Part shown: positions 1 through 6,785 of the stretch, one piece after another
How positions within the stretch are numbered: position 1 is the stretch's first letter
Layout of the letters: every line of letters begins with the position of its first letter
DNA from: Prolixibacteraceae bacterium
Lineage (GTDB): Bacteria > Bacteroidota > Bacteroidia > Bacteroidales > Prolixibacteraceae
DNA length: 7,002 nt
Assembly (NCBI GenBank): GCA_009782655.1
Contig: WRIQ01000058.1
Location: 1 to 7,002 of the forward strand
Direction of reading: 5' to 3'
The notes under the pieces: model-generated
The model's input: only the letters and a program-made list of their open reading frames with translations
The model's database searches: none
Told to the model about the DNA's origin: nothing
Program-made: the position numbers and the translations under genes

Positions 1-134
1 AAATTTCCGGTTATAAATCGGACGGCAAGCATTCCGGCAATGCCCGCAATAACCAAGACGATTCCCGTGGCAAAAGCTTTATATTTTGCTTTGGGCGCAA
101 GTTTTTCGGGAGCTTCGAAATAAAAAGTGTCCAT
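1..134 (-). CDS. Unknown small membrane protein, N-terminal part only
   Basis: The reading frame is open from an ATG at 134-132 down to the window edge, giving 44 residues that begin MDTFYFEAPEKLAPKAKYKA. A hydrophobic stretch of about 20 residues follows (about residues 20-41, containing VLVIAGIAGMLAV), which reads as one membrane segment or signal anchor after a short lysine-containing N-terminus. I do not recognise the family and the rest lies outside the window. It is the next gene downstream of hppA on the same strand, but an intrinsic terminator sits about 22 bases before its start. It therefore depends either on readthrough or on its own promoter. A 7-of-8 match to the Bacteroidota -7 box (TGTTTTTG, 162-155, minus) with TTG 22 bases upstream overlaps the terminator and is only a weak candidate. 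No Shine-Dalgarno is visible. The start is an inference: the frame stays open upstream to a stop near 206. Confidence 0.5.
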   Translation of the reverse strand, partial: MDTFYFEAPEKLAPKAKYKAFATGIVLVIAGIAGMLAVRFITGN

Positions 135-155
135 TTCTACGGTATAAAGTTCATC

Positions 156-205
156 AAAAACAGCAATCAAGGCTATCTGAAAATCAACAGGCGGCCTTGA
201 TTGCT
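156..205 (-). terminator. Intrinsic terminator after hppA
   Basis: A perfect 12-base inverted repeat is present: AGCAATCAAGGC at 162-173 and GCCTTGATTGCT at 194-205, with a 20-base loop. Read on the minus strand, the stem is followed after one base by TTTTT (160-156), as expected for a Rho-independent terminator. It begins 16 bases past the hppA stop codon. On the plus strand no T-tract follows the stem, so it works in one direction, for hppA. The loop is longer than usual, which may lower its efficiency. Confidence 0.8.
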
Positions 206-221
206 ATATGAATGAGATAAT

Positions 222-2519
222 TTAAAAAATGCTCATGGATATTGTCAATCCGGCCATTACTACCGAAACCATGGTCATAAGCTTTATCAAAATATTCAGC
301 GAGGGACCCGATGTATCTTTGAACGGGTCGCCAACCGTATCGCCGACAACGGCGGCGCGGTGCACTTCGCTTCGTTTTCCTCCGTAATTTCCCTTTTCGA
401 TATACTTTTTGGCGTTATCCCAAGCGCCGCCCGAATTATTCAGCATACAAGCCAGTGTAAATCCGGCTGTCAATCCTCCCACCAGAAGCCCGACAACGCC
501 TGCAACACCCAAGAGAATGCCTATGCCAATGGGTACTACAATGGCTAATATTGATGGGAACAGCATCTCGCGCTGGGCGCCTTTGGTGGAAATTTCCACA
601 CATTTTGCATATTCGGGAGTTGCTGTGCCTTCCATGATGCCCGGAATTTCGCGAAACTGGCGGCGCACTTCGTCTACCATGGCTCCGGCAGCCCGACCTA
701 CGGCTTTCATTGTCAATGCCGAAAACACAAAAGCCATCATAGCGCCGATAAAAATTCCGCCCAGCAGCATGGGATTGAAAATGTTGAGGTCGTATGCTTC
801 AATGAAATCCTTCACCGTGGCGCTTCCCAGCATCACAATTCTTTGTCCTTCATGAACTATCGGTGTGGCGGCGGCTTTTGCCGTCAAGAACACAACGCTG
901 CCAACCTCTTTTATGCCGTCGGCATTGTCGGCGATTTTGCCTATCCACAATCGAATTTCTTCTATGTATGCCGCAAGTAGCGCCATGGCTGTCAGCGCTG
1001 CCGAACCGATGGCGAAACCTTTGCCGGTGGCGGCAGTGGTATTGCCCAGCATATCCAGCGCGTCGGTACGTTCGCGCACATGTTTGGGCAGATGCGCCAT
1101 TTCAGCATTTCCTCCGGCATTGTCGGCAATGGGGCCGAAAGCGTCGGTGGCCAAGGTTATTCCCAAAGTGGAGAGCATACCCACGGCGGCAAAGCCGATT
1201 CCGTAGACGCCCATGGCAAAATCGTTGAAACCGCCGGCAAAGCCAAAGGCGCCGACAATTCCGAGAACGATGGTGATAACCGGAATCCACGTAGAGAACA
1301 TGCCCACGGCGATGCCGTCGATGATTGTAGTGGCTGGGCCCTGCTGTGCTTGGCTGGCTATCCCTTGTGTGGGTTTATATTCGTCGGAAGTGAAATATTC
1401 GGTGCCCTGCCCGATGATTACACCGGCGGCCAGCCCGGATACAACCGAGCCGAATATTCCCCACGAAATCCAGTTAGTGAATGCCATAAATGCAATGGCT
1501 ATCAGTATGAACAACGAACTTCCACCGGTTCCCAGAAGGAGTGCGTTGAGAAGGTTCTTCTGCGTTGCCGATTCTTTGGTGCGCACCATGAAAATCCCCA
1601 AGATGGAAAGCAATATTCCGATGGCGGCGACAATCATGGGGGCAATAACATATTTTTCGACTTGTGCGGCATTCGACGAAATGACGGGTAACGCCGCCCC
1701 CAATGCCGCCGTTGCCAAAATCGCGCCTGCGTATGACTCGTATAAATCGGCGCCCATGCCTGCCACATCGCCCACATTATCGCCCACATTATCGGCGATG
1801 GTTGCCGGATTGCGGGGGTCGTCTTCGGGAATGCCCGCTTCGACTTTGCCTACAAGGTCGGCGCCCACGTCGGCAGCTTTGGTGTATATACCGCCTCCCA
1901 CACGGGCAAACAGCGCCTGCGTGGATGCGCCCATGCCAAAGGTCAGCATGGTGGCTGTGATTTCAATAAGTTTGGCATGTTCCGTGGTGCCCGGGTGAAC
2001 CAGTGTCAAACCGAGGAAATTGAGGCCCTGGGCCATATGTTCCGGCGTATAAACCAGCTTGGAGAGGATGAGATACCAGGCGGCAATGTCGAGCAGGGCG
2101 AATCCTACAACGACCAACCCCATCACTGCGCCGCTGCGAAATGCTATCTGCAATCCCATGTTCAGCGATTGCGAGGCTCCCTGTGCCGTCCGCGCCGAAG
2201 CGTTGGTCGCTGTTTTCATGCCGAGGAAACCACACAATCCGGAGAAAAAACCTCCGGTCAGAAATGCAATGGGCACAAACGGATTCTGAACGCCCATGTA
2301 GGCCAAAAAGGTGAGAATAACCACCAAAACTGCAAAGACAATAATTACTACTTTATACTGCCTTTTCAAATAAGCCATCGCCCCATCTCTTACATGTTGG
2401 GCAATTTCTTTCATTTTATCCGTTCCCTCGGAATTTTGCATCATCGACCGGTAGAAAAACAAGGCGAAGAACAATGCAAAAAGCGATGCAATCGGAACTA
2501 TCCAGAAATAAATATTCAT
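222..2519 (-). CDS. hppA: Membrane-bound ion-translocating pyrophosphatase, Na+-type and K+-dependent by motif
   Basis: This 765-residue integral membrane enzyme hydrolyses pyrophosphate and pumps Na+ and/or H+ out across the inner membrane. The length and many hydrophobic helices fit the M-PPase family. Substrate-binding motifs are intact: [11 protein letters not shown] (217-227), the [19 protein letters not shown] block (233-251), and [14 protein letters not shown] near the C-terminus (726-739). The [10 protein letters not shown] motif (492-501) has Ala496 and Gly499 where K+-independent enzymes carry Lys and Thr, so K+ dependence is expected. The membrane glutamate lies in DLYESYAG (Glu261), the place seen in Na+ pumps; H+ pumps carry it four residues later, where this protein has Gly265. 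From family knowledge I infer a Na+-PPase or the dual Na+,H+ type known from Bacteroides. The ATG at 2519 is fixed by the Shine-Dalgarno 7 bases upstream. The gene looks monocistronic, with its own promoter and terminator. Confidence 0.97.
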   Translation of the reverse strand: MNIYFWIVPIASLFALFFALFFYRSMMQNSEGTDKMKEIAQHVRDGAMAYLKRQYKVVIIVFAVLVVILTFLAYMGVQNPFVPIAFLTGGFFSGLCGFLGMKTATNASARTAQGASQSLNMGLQIAFRSGAVMGLVVVGFALLDIAAWYLILSKLVYTPEHMAQGLNFLGLTLVHPGTTEHAKLIEITATMLTFGMGASTQALFARVGGGIYTKAADVGADLVGKVEAGIPEDDPRNPATIADNVGDNVGDVAGMGADLYESYAGAILATAALGAALPVISSNAAQVEKYVIAPMIVAAIGILLSILGIFMVRTKESATQKNLLNALLLGTGGSSLFILIAIAFMAFTNWISWGIFGSVVSGLAAGVIIGQGTEYFTSDEYKPTQGIASQAQQGPATTIIDGIAVGMFSTWIPVITIVLGIVGAFGFAGGFNDFAMGVYGIGFAAVGMLSTLGITLATDAFGPIADNAGGNAEMAHLPKHVRERTDALDMLGNTTAATGKGFAIGSAALTAMALLAAYIEEIRLWIGKIADNADGIKEVGSVVFLTAKAAATPIVHEGQRIVMLGSATVKDFIEAYDLNIFNPMLLGGIFIGAMMAFVFSALTMKAVGRAAGAMVDEVRRQFREIPGIMEGTATPEYAKCVEISTKGAQREMLFPSILAIVVPIGIGILLGVAGVVGLLVGGLTAGFTLACMLNNSGGAWDNAKKYIEKGNYGGKRSEVHRAAVVGDTVGDPFKDTSGPSLNILIKLMTMVSVVMAGLTISMSIF

Positions 2520-2526
2520 AAAAAAG

Positions 2527-2533
2527 CCTCCTT
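2527..2533 (-). promoter_or_regulatory. Strong Shine-Dalgarno of hppA
   Basis: The minus strand reads AAGGAGG, 7 bases upstream of the hppA ATG, a full match to the anti-Shine-Dalgarno core. It fixes the start codon. It is unusual here: none of the other gene starts in the window (the DUF6913-like gene, dapA, nspC, the stress protein gene, waaA) has a recognisable Shine-Dalgarno, as is normal in Bacteroidota. Confidence 0.85.
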
Positions 2534-2554
2534 ATTATTTTAATGATGTATATT

Positions 2555-2590
2555 AATAACCTCTGGTTTTGACGTCAGAAAATCGTTATT
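2555..2590. promoter_or_regulatory. Palindrome in the hppA leader, possible operator or hairpin
   Basis: The 8-base palindrome TGACGTCA (2570-2577) lies inside a wider imperfect dyad, with AATAAC at 2555-2560 facing GTTATT at 2585-2590. It falls between the predicted hppA transcription start and the ribosome binding site, so it could be a repressor site or an RNA hairpin in the leader. No regulator is identified, and AT-rich flanks make chance pairing plausible. Confidence 0.25.
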
Positions 2591-2605
2591 TTGTTTTAGC
2601 GCAAA

Positions 2606-2635
2606 CAAAGTTAATTTTTTTGCGTTACCTGCAAT
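2606..2635 (-). promoter_or_regulatory. Predicted Bacteroidota-type promoter of hppA
   Basis: On the minus strand TAACTTTG (2613-2606) is a perfect match to the Bacteroidota -7 element TAnnTTTG. ATTG (2635-2632) lies 18 bases upstream as a -33 element, three of four bases matching TTTG. Transcription would start near 2600, leaving a leader of about 80 bases that contains the palindrome and the strong Shine-Dalgarno. Confidence 0.6.
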
Positions 2636-2673
2636 ATGCTTTGGTCGGAATTTATTTAATATCGCCCTGTTAT

Positions 2674-2805
2674 ATGGGAGGAATTGTAGACATAATCTCG
2701 GCAATCGGCAACTTTCCTGCCCTGCACTTCTTCCTTTTGGGCCTGGTATTATGCGGGATATGGTTTTTAAACGGGCGGATTGCAAACCCTGAAAATCCAA
2801 GTTAA
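2674..2805 (+). CDS. Doubtful small hydrophobic ORF in the divergent region
   Basis: An ATG at 2674 opens a 43-residue frame with one hydrophobic segment (about residues 15-33, including HFFLLGLVLCGIWFL) and a short polar tail ending NPENPS. The frame is open further upstream, so TTG starts at 2641 or 2569 would lengthen it to as much as 78 residues, but the longest form would run over the hppA promoter on the other strand. There is no Shine-Dalgarno and no clear promoter. I do not recognise the protein. It could be a real small membrane protein, a decayed gene remnant or a chance frame. Some synonymous positions are G/C-ending as in the neighbouring genes, which is mild support only. Confidence 0.2.
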   Translation: MGGIVDIISAIGNFPALHFFLLGLVLCGIWFLNGRIANPENPS

Positions 2806-2808
2806 CGA

Positions 2809-2884
2809 TTTGGTTCACATTGGGGGCGGATCGTTTCGATTTGAAACAAAACTGGTATCTCGAATTATTCTTTTATTATTTTTG
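2809..2884 (+). promoter_or_regulatory. Candidate promoter region of the DUF6913-dapA-nspC operon
   Basis: Two weak candidates are visible. One is TTTG at 2809-2812, a 23-base spacer, then TCGATTTG at 2836-2843 (7 of 8 to TAnnTTTG), which would give a leader of about 40 bases. The other is a perfect -7 element TATTTTTG at 2877-2884, but it lacks a good -33 box and would place the transcript start almost on the ATG at 2892. I slightly favour the first. The sequence alone does not decide. Confidence 0.25.
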
Positions 2885-2891
2885 TGAATTG

Positions 2892-3392
2892 ATGAGTTTG
2901 TTGACTAAATACAGGGAAAAGGTGCTGCAAAAGCAGATGAAACGGGTGAAAAGAAACATGCGTTTACCCAATTTTAATGCGATGATAAAAGTGGGCATTA
3001 TCTGGACGGAAAACGACAAGGAAGCGTACAATTTTTTGAGTAAATATTTTAAGCCCACGAAAGCGATAATTCGAAGTGTTTGCTACACAACCGACAAGGA
3101 AGAATCTAACGGGAGCGCTATTACCCCTAAAGATTTAAACTTTTTCGGTTTCCCGCAGGGAGGCGTTTTCGATACTTTTATTAATGCTGATTTGGATTTG
3201 TTGTTGAATGTTTCCGTGACGCCGTGTTTCGCTTTCGATGTTATGACGGCCCTTTCGAAGGCTTCGTTCAGGATTGGATGGGACTTTGAGCAAAAAGGAT
3301 ATTTCGACATGTCGATAGATGTTTCCAAAAATCCCAACTCAAAATATTTGGCGGAACAGCAAATACATTATTTGGAACAGCTAATAAAGTGA
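2892..3392 (+). CDS. DUF6913-like protein of unknown function
   Basis: The protein is 166 residues from the ATG at 2892; a longer form from the TTG at 2820 is open but less likely. The N-terminus is a basic, probably helical stretch (residues 1-25, rich in K, R and Q). A compact alpha/beta domain follows, with a core strand MIKVGIIW (31-38), the segment DLNFFGFPQG (81-90), DLDLLLNVS (100-108), FRIGWDFEQKGYFDMSID (126-143), and a C-terminal helix. I recognise this pattern as the small Bacteroidota-restricted family DUF6913, from memory of the family. No signal peptide or membrane segment is seen, so it should be cytoplasmic. No catalytic motif is evident and I assign no function. It is the first gene of a tight operon: its TGA lies 5 bases before the dapA ATG. 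This suggests co-expression with lysine and polyamine synthesis, though a direct role there is not shown. Confidence 0.8.
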   Translation: MSLLTKYREKVLQKQMKRVKRNMRLPNFNAMIKVGIIWTENDKEAYNFLSKYFKPTKAIIRSVCYTTDKEESNGSAITPKDLNFFGFPQGGVFDTFINADLDLLLNVSVTPCFAFDVMTALSKASFRIGWDFEQKGYFDMSIDVSKNPNSKYLAEQQIHYLEQLIK

Positions 3393-3397
3393 AGTAT

Positions 3398-4279
3398 ATG
3401 AATACTGATTTTGTGGGCGCGGGAACAGCGCTTATAACCCCGTTCAAAAACAACGGCGAAATTGATTTCGTGGCGTTGGGAAAAATTGTTGACAGGCAGA
3501 TTGTTGGCGGAATCGACTATTTGGTTATGTTGGGAACAACGGCCGAAACGCCGACACTCTCGGATGAGGAAAAAAAGGATATTGTAGATTTTATTAAAGA
3601 GCGCACGGGTGGGAAAATTCCGCTTGTGGCAGGCATGGGCGGCAATTGCACAAAATCCGTTTTGGCGAAAATGGAAAGTTTTGATTGCAGCGGAATCAGT
3701 GCTTTTTTGTCGGTTACGCCTTATTACAACAAGCCGACACAGGAAGGGCTTTTCCGGCATTACAGTGAATTGGGAAAACACAGTCCGCTCCCTGTCATCC
3801 TATATAATGTGCCGTCGCGCACTGGCGCGAATCTGTCGGCCGAAACTACGGTGAGACTGGCCGCGGAATCTGAAAAATTCGTGGCCGTGAAAGAGGCTGC
3901 AGGATCAATTCAGCAGGTGAGCCAGATTATAAAACATGCTCCTCCGCATTTTAAAATTATTTCGGGCGACGATATCATGGCGCTTCCTTTTATGTCGCTT
4001 GGCGGACATGGAATCATTTCAGTGATTGCCAATGCTTTGCCGCAAAAGTTGAGCAGCATGGTTCATCTTGCTTTGAAAGGTGATTTTGCTGAAGCCGCCA
4101 AAATTCATATTGACCTGACGGAGTTGCTGCGTCTTCAGTTTGCAGATGGAAACCCCGCGGGCGTCAAGGCCATGCTTCTGCAACTGGGCATTATAGAAAA
4201 TGTGCTGCGGCTGCCGCTCGTTGCCGCCGGCGATGCCACAGTGCGGAAAATAGCCGAAGAATTGGTAAAACTGGCATAA
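3398..4279 (+). CDS. dapA: 4-hydroxy-tetrahydrodipicolinate synthase
   Basis: DapA condenses pyruvate with L-aspartate-4-semialdehyde, the first committed step to diaminopimelate (peptidoglycan) and lysine, in the cytoplasm. The 293-residue length is typical of this class I aldolase-fold family. Visible motifs are GAGTALITPF at the N-terminus, LGTTAETPTL (45-54) with the active-site threonines, VTPYYNKP (106-113), ILYNVPSRTG (134-143) with the catalytic Tyr136 and carboxylate-binding Arg141, the Schiff-base Lys165 in VAVKEAAG, and a GDD motif (190-192). The start at 3398 is chosen because family members begin shortly before the GxALITPF segment. An in-frame GTG at 3389 would overlap the preceding stop and add only three residues. 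No Shine-Dalgarno is seen. The stop overlaps the nspC start (TAATG), indicating coupled translation. Confidence 0.96.
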   Translation: MNTDFVGAGTALITPFKNNGEIDFVALGKIVDRQIVGGIDYLVMLGTTAETPTLSDEEKKDIVDFIKERTGGKIPLVAGMGGNCTKSVLAKMESFDCSGISAFLSVTPYYNKPTQEGLFRHYSELGKHSPLPVILYNVPSRTGANLSAETTVRLAAESEKFVAVKEAAGSIQQVSQIIKHAPPHFKIISGDDIMALPFMSLGGHGIISVIANALPQKLSSMVHLALKGDFAEAAKIHIDLTELLRLQFADGNPAGVKAMLLQLGIIENVLRLPLVAAGDATVRKIAEELVKLA

Positions 4280-5424
4280 TGAGGAACGACAGGTTTGCTC
4301 AGGTACCCTCGCCTTGCTTTGTCATTGAAGAAACGAAATTCAGGCGTAATCTGGAGCTGATAGCGCAGGTGAAACAGGAAGCCGACGTGGAGATAATCCT
4401 CGCATTCAAAGGCTTTTCGATGTGGAGTGTTTTTCCCATTATGCGCGAATATGTCATTGGCGCGTCGGCAAGTTCGCTGAACGAGGCACGCCTTTGTTTT
4501 GAAGAGATGAAAGTTCGGGCGCACACCTACGCGCCGGTGTACAATCCCGTCGATTTCGCAGAAATCATGCATTATAGCAGCCACATCGTCTTCAATTCTA
4601 TGGCCCAATTTCACCGTTATGCAGATGAGGTAAAGCAGTTTCCCCAACCAATATCAATGGGAATACGGGTGAATCCCGAATTTTCGGAAGTAGAGCCTTT
4701 GATCTACAACGCTGCGGCGCCGGGTTCGCGTTTGGGAGTTTTATCACATCATTTGCCCGACAGGCTTCCTCCCGAAATCGAAGGACTGCATTTCCACACT
4801 TTATGCGAATCGGGAGCCGACGATCTGGAAAAGACGTTGCTCGCTTTCGAAAAACGTTTCAGGAAATATATCCCGCAGGTGAAATGGATAAACATGGGCG
4901 GCGGCCATCTGATGACCCGCAAAGGTTACGATGTGGAAAAACTGATTATGCTGCTAAAAACTTTTAAAGCGCGCTACGGAAAACATGTCATTCTGGAACC
5001 CGGCTCTGCATTTGCTTGGGATGCTGGTGTGCTGGTTTCCACCGTTTTGGATGTTGTCGAAAACAACAGAATAAAAACCGCCATCCTCGATGTTTCCTTT
5101 GCCGCACACATGCCCGACTGCCTCGAAATGCCCTACAAACCGCGCATCGAAGGCGCTGCTTTCAAGCCTGTGGAGGGAAAACCTGCCTACCGCATGGGAG
5201 GAAATTCGTGTTTGAGCGGCGATTTTACCGGTTTGTGGTCTTTCAACGAAGAACTGAAAGCTGGCGACCGGATTATCTTCGAAGACATGATTCATTATAC
5301 CATGGTGAAAACCAACTTCTTCAACGGCGTTGCCCATCCGTCAATCGGAATGTTGAAGTCTGACGGGGATTTTCAGCTTATCAGGAAATTTGATTACGCC
5401 GACTATAAAAATAAACTTTCGTGA
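4279..5424 (+). CDS. nspC: Carboxynorspermidine/carboxyspermidine decarboxylase
   Basis: NspC is a PLP-dependent decarboxylase of the alanine racemase-fold group. It converts carboxyspermidine or carboxynorspermidine to spermidine or norspermidine, the last step of the polyamine route that starts from aspartate semialdehyde. The 381 residues match the family length. The PLP Schiff-base Lys44 lies in LAFKGFSMW (41-49). Further signatures are HFHTLCESGADDLEKTL (171-187), NMGGGH (205-210), LEPGSAF (239-245), HMPDCLEMPYKP (277-288), the catalytic cysteine in NSCLSGD (309-315, Cys311), and EDMIHYTMVKTNFFNG (335-350). The ATG overlaps the dapA stop by one base. The partner dehydrogenase (CASDH) is not in the window and should be encoded elsewhere. 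In gut Bacteroidota this pathway usually yields spermidine, which I infer to be the product here. No convincing strong terminator follows. Confidence 0.95.
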   Translation: MRNDRFAQVPSPCFVIEETKFRRNLELIAQVKQEADVEIILAFKGFSMWSVFPIMREYVIGASASSLNEARLCFEEMKVRAHTYAPVYNPVDFAEIMHYSSHIVFNSMAQFHRYADEVKQFPQPISMGIRVNPEFSEVEPLIYNAAAPGSRLGVLSHHLPDRLPPEIEGLHFHTLCESGADDLEKTLLAFEKRFRKYIPQVKWINMGGGHLMTRKGYDVEKLIMLLKTFKARYGKHVILEPGSAFAWDAGVLVSTVLDVVENNRIKTAILDVSFAAHMPDCLEMPYKPRIEGAAFKPVEGKPAYRMGGNSCLSGDFTGLWSFNEELKAGDRIIFEDMIHYTMVKTNFFNGVAHPSIGMLKSDGDFQLIRKFDYADYKNKLS

Positions 5425-5478
5425 GCCTGCGATCATTTTGGTGCAGCGTAAGTTTTTGAATGTAAGATCGTTTCAGGC
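5425..5478. terminator. Weak hairpin between convergent nspC and the stress protein gene
   Basis: GCCTGCGATC (5425-5434) can pair with GATCG (5466-5470) and CAGGC (5474-5478), with a three-base bulge and a 31-base loop. It spans the gap between two genes whose stops face each other 48 bases apart, so it could help terminate both. The long loop and the lack of a clean T-tract on either strand make it a poor intrinsic terminator. Confidence 0.25.
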
Positions 5479-6579
5479 ATGAAAAACCAACAGAGGAATC
5501 TTGGTGTGAAAAAGCATTTTCCGGGCGATACTCGGATTGAAAATGCGTGCTATCATACTTTTCTTGCGCGTTGTGAGCGCTATGACGTCGATGTTGTTGA
5601 CGTCGATGAATTTATCCAGCTCGTTAAGAAGGTCTTCACCCACAATCAGTTGGCAGTCGAAAGATTTCTGCCGGTATTTTTCCTGTAGAATTTCCTTCAT
5701 CCCCTCAAGGCGCGCCAAGTCCCACATGGCCTCCTCGTTGCGGCTCATATGGATGAAATGCACATTCACGCGGTGCGATTTCACTATGCGCATGAGTTTG
5801 TCAATGGCGACAAAATCCTTTTCATCGAAATTGGTAGCGTATAAAATCTCCTTGAAATTGGCAGCAAAGTCGGCGGGTGTGTCGGGCGGGATGACCAAAA
5901 CCGGCAATTTCGCATCAATGATGATTTCGGCTGTAACGCTGCCGAGGATATCGATTTCTGAGGCCGCTTTTCCCAGCGAACCCATCACAATCATCAAAGC
6001 CCGGTTGGCGTGTGCGTAGGAGAGAATATCTTCGCGAACATCGCCTGCTTTTATAATATATTCGGTAACTGTATTTTCCCAGTTTTTCATGCCGATATTA
6101 TCAATTAAGCGATTGACGAATCGGTTCATGCTTTCCTGCGCATGTTTGTCCGAATTTTCGAGATGCTCATGCAATCCCATATCGTAAGCATACATATCGC
6201 TGAAAGGCACCGAATAGGTTATCGGATTGGGATAAACGTGGAACAGCACCATTTTTGCACTCAGGCGCCCGGCCATGCCGAAAGCTGCTTTGGCCGCTCC
6301 GAACGAATAATCGGAATAATCGACAGGGATCAGAATCAACCGCTCTTTTTCGTCTTCCAATTTTTTTTCGGAAGGCGTCTTCAAAAAATCTTCGAGAATG
6401 AGAAACGCTCTTTCCATTTTTGCGTCGGTAACCTTCACGCTCGACGAGAGAGAAGAGGCACCGTTCCCGATATTGATGTCTTCGCGCTTACATTCGATGC
6501 TGTGCTGCTCCAACAGATTTTTCAGTTGCTGGGCTTTTACGAAGGGTAATGTAGCAATGGGTAAAAATTTCTTTTTCAT
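5473..6579 (-). CDS. Universal stress protein with DUF2007-like N-terminus and two Usp domains
   Basis: The 368-residue soluble protein has three parts. Residues 4-68 look like a DUF2007-type module: the pattern FVKAQQLKNLLEQHSIEC, then a V-x-V strand and an AFLILEDFL helix. A charged linker (69-80) follows. The first Usp domain (81-232) begins LILIPVDYSDYS and keeps the ATP-binding loop exactly as G-2x-G-9x-G-S (Gly200, Gly203, Gly213, Ser214), ending LPVLVIPP. The second Usp domain (244-366) begins EILYATNFDE and ends IPLLVFHA. Its loop region, TTRKKSMIARIFNPSIA, has no glycines, so it should not bind ATP the same way and may serve for dimer packing. Usp proteins act in stress resistance, starvation or signalling; the specific role here is unknown. 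The gene is alone, convergent with nspC and divergent from waaA. The ATG at 6579 gives the expected module start, and no Shine-Dalgarno is visible. Confidence 0.9.
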   Translation of the reverse strand: MKKKFLPIATLPFVKAQQLKNLLEQHSIECKREDINIGNGASSLSSSVKVTDAKMERAFLILEDFLKTPSEKKLEDEKERLILIPVDYSDYSFGAAKAAFGMAGRLSAKMVLFHVYPNPITYSVPFSDMYAYDMGLHEHLENSDKHAQESMNRFVNRLIDNIGMKNWENTVTEYIIKAGDVREDILSYAHANRALMIVMGSLGKAASEIDILGSVTAEIIIDAKLPVLVIPPDTPADFAANFKEILYATNFDEKDFVAIDKLMRIVKSHRVNVHFIHMSRNEEAMWDLARLEGMKEILQEKYRQKSFDCQLIVGEDLLNELDKFIDVNNIDVIALTTRKKSMIARIFNPSIARKMLFHTKIPLLVFHA

Positions 6580-6602
6580 GGCTGATATTTTTCCGAATGC
6601 TT

Positions 6603-6637
6603 AAAAGATACGAAATAAATTTGACACAGAAGGCAAA
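6603..6637 (-). promoter_or_regulatory. Possible promoter of the stress protein gene
   Basis: On the minus strand TATCTTTT (6610-6603) matches the Bacteroidota -7 element at 7 of 8 positions, with TTTG (6637-6634) 23 bases upstream as a -33 box. The spacer is at the long end of the accepted range. Transcription would start near 6597, leaving a leader of under 20 bases, so this is only a candidate. Confidence 0.3.
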
Positions 6638-6785
6638 ACAAACCGATTTTTTTTTCGTCATGGACGTCAAATTTTCGATGCTGAACCTGAAACGGTTGAA
6701 TTTGCCGCGCAGTAGGCATTCTTGAGAATCGATAAACAAACTTCAGATTTTCTTCGTTACTTTGCTTCAATGAAACCATTTACAT

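Noticed and set aside
1765..1796. Near-tandem repeat of GCCCACATTATC inside hppA
   Set aside because: It encodes the conserved DNVGDNVGD motif of the pyrophosphatase family, so protein constraint explains it.
409..1998. Several long plus-strand frames across hppA (409-855, 1080-1691, 1213-1998)
   Set aside because: They are antisense shadows of hppA. Their translations show biased, low-complexity composition and match no family I know, while the minus-strand frame is a clear full-length enzyme.
2540..2818. Minus-strand 92-residue frame across the divergent region
   Set aside because: It overlaps the hppA promoter and leader, ends beside the Shine-Dalgarno, has no start signal and no recognisable protein features.
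5427..5457. CTGC/GCAG pair followed by a T-run after nspC as an intrinsic terminator
   Set aside because: The stem is only four bases with a 12-base loop, and extra bases separate it from the T-run; too weak to call.
6646..6655. Run of T residues upstream of the stress protein gene
   Set aside because: It has no associated stem, and homopolymer runs are common in AT-rich intergenic DNA; no evidence of a phase-variable switch since it is outside any gene and far from the candidate promoter spacer.
6660..6725. A 21-residue plus-strand ORF between the stress protein gene and waaA
   Set aside because: It is too short, has no ribosome binding site or promoter and no recognisable character; it is most likely a chance frame.
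6488..6779. Minus-strand frames of 83 and 67 residues upstream of and overlapping the stress protein gene start
   Set aside because: They cover the intergenic promoter region, and the 83-residue frame also runs into the start of the stress protein gene in another frame; they have the composition of untranslated AT-rich sequence.
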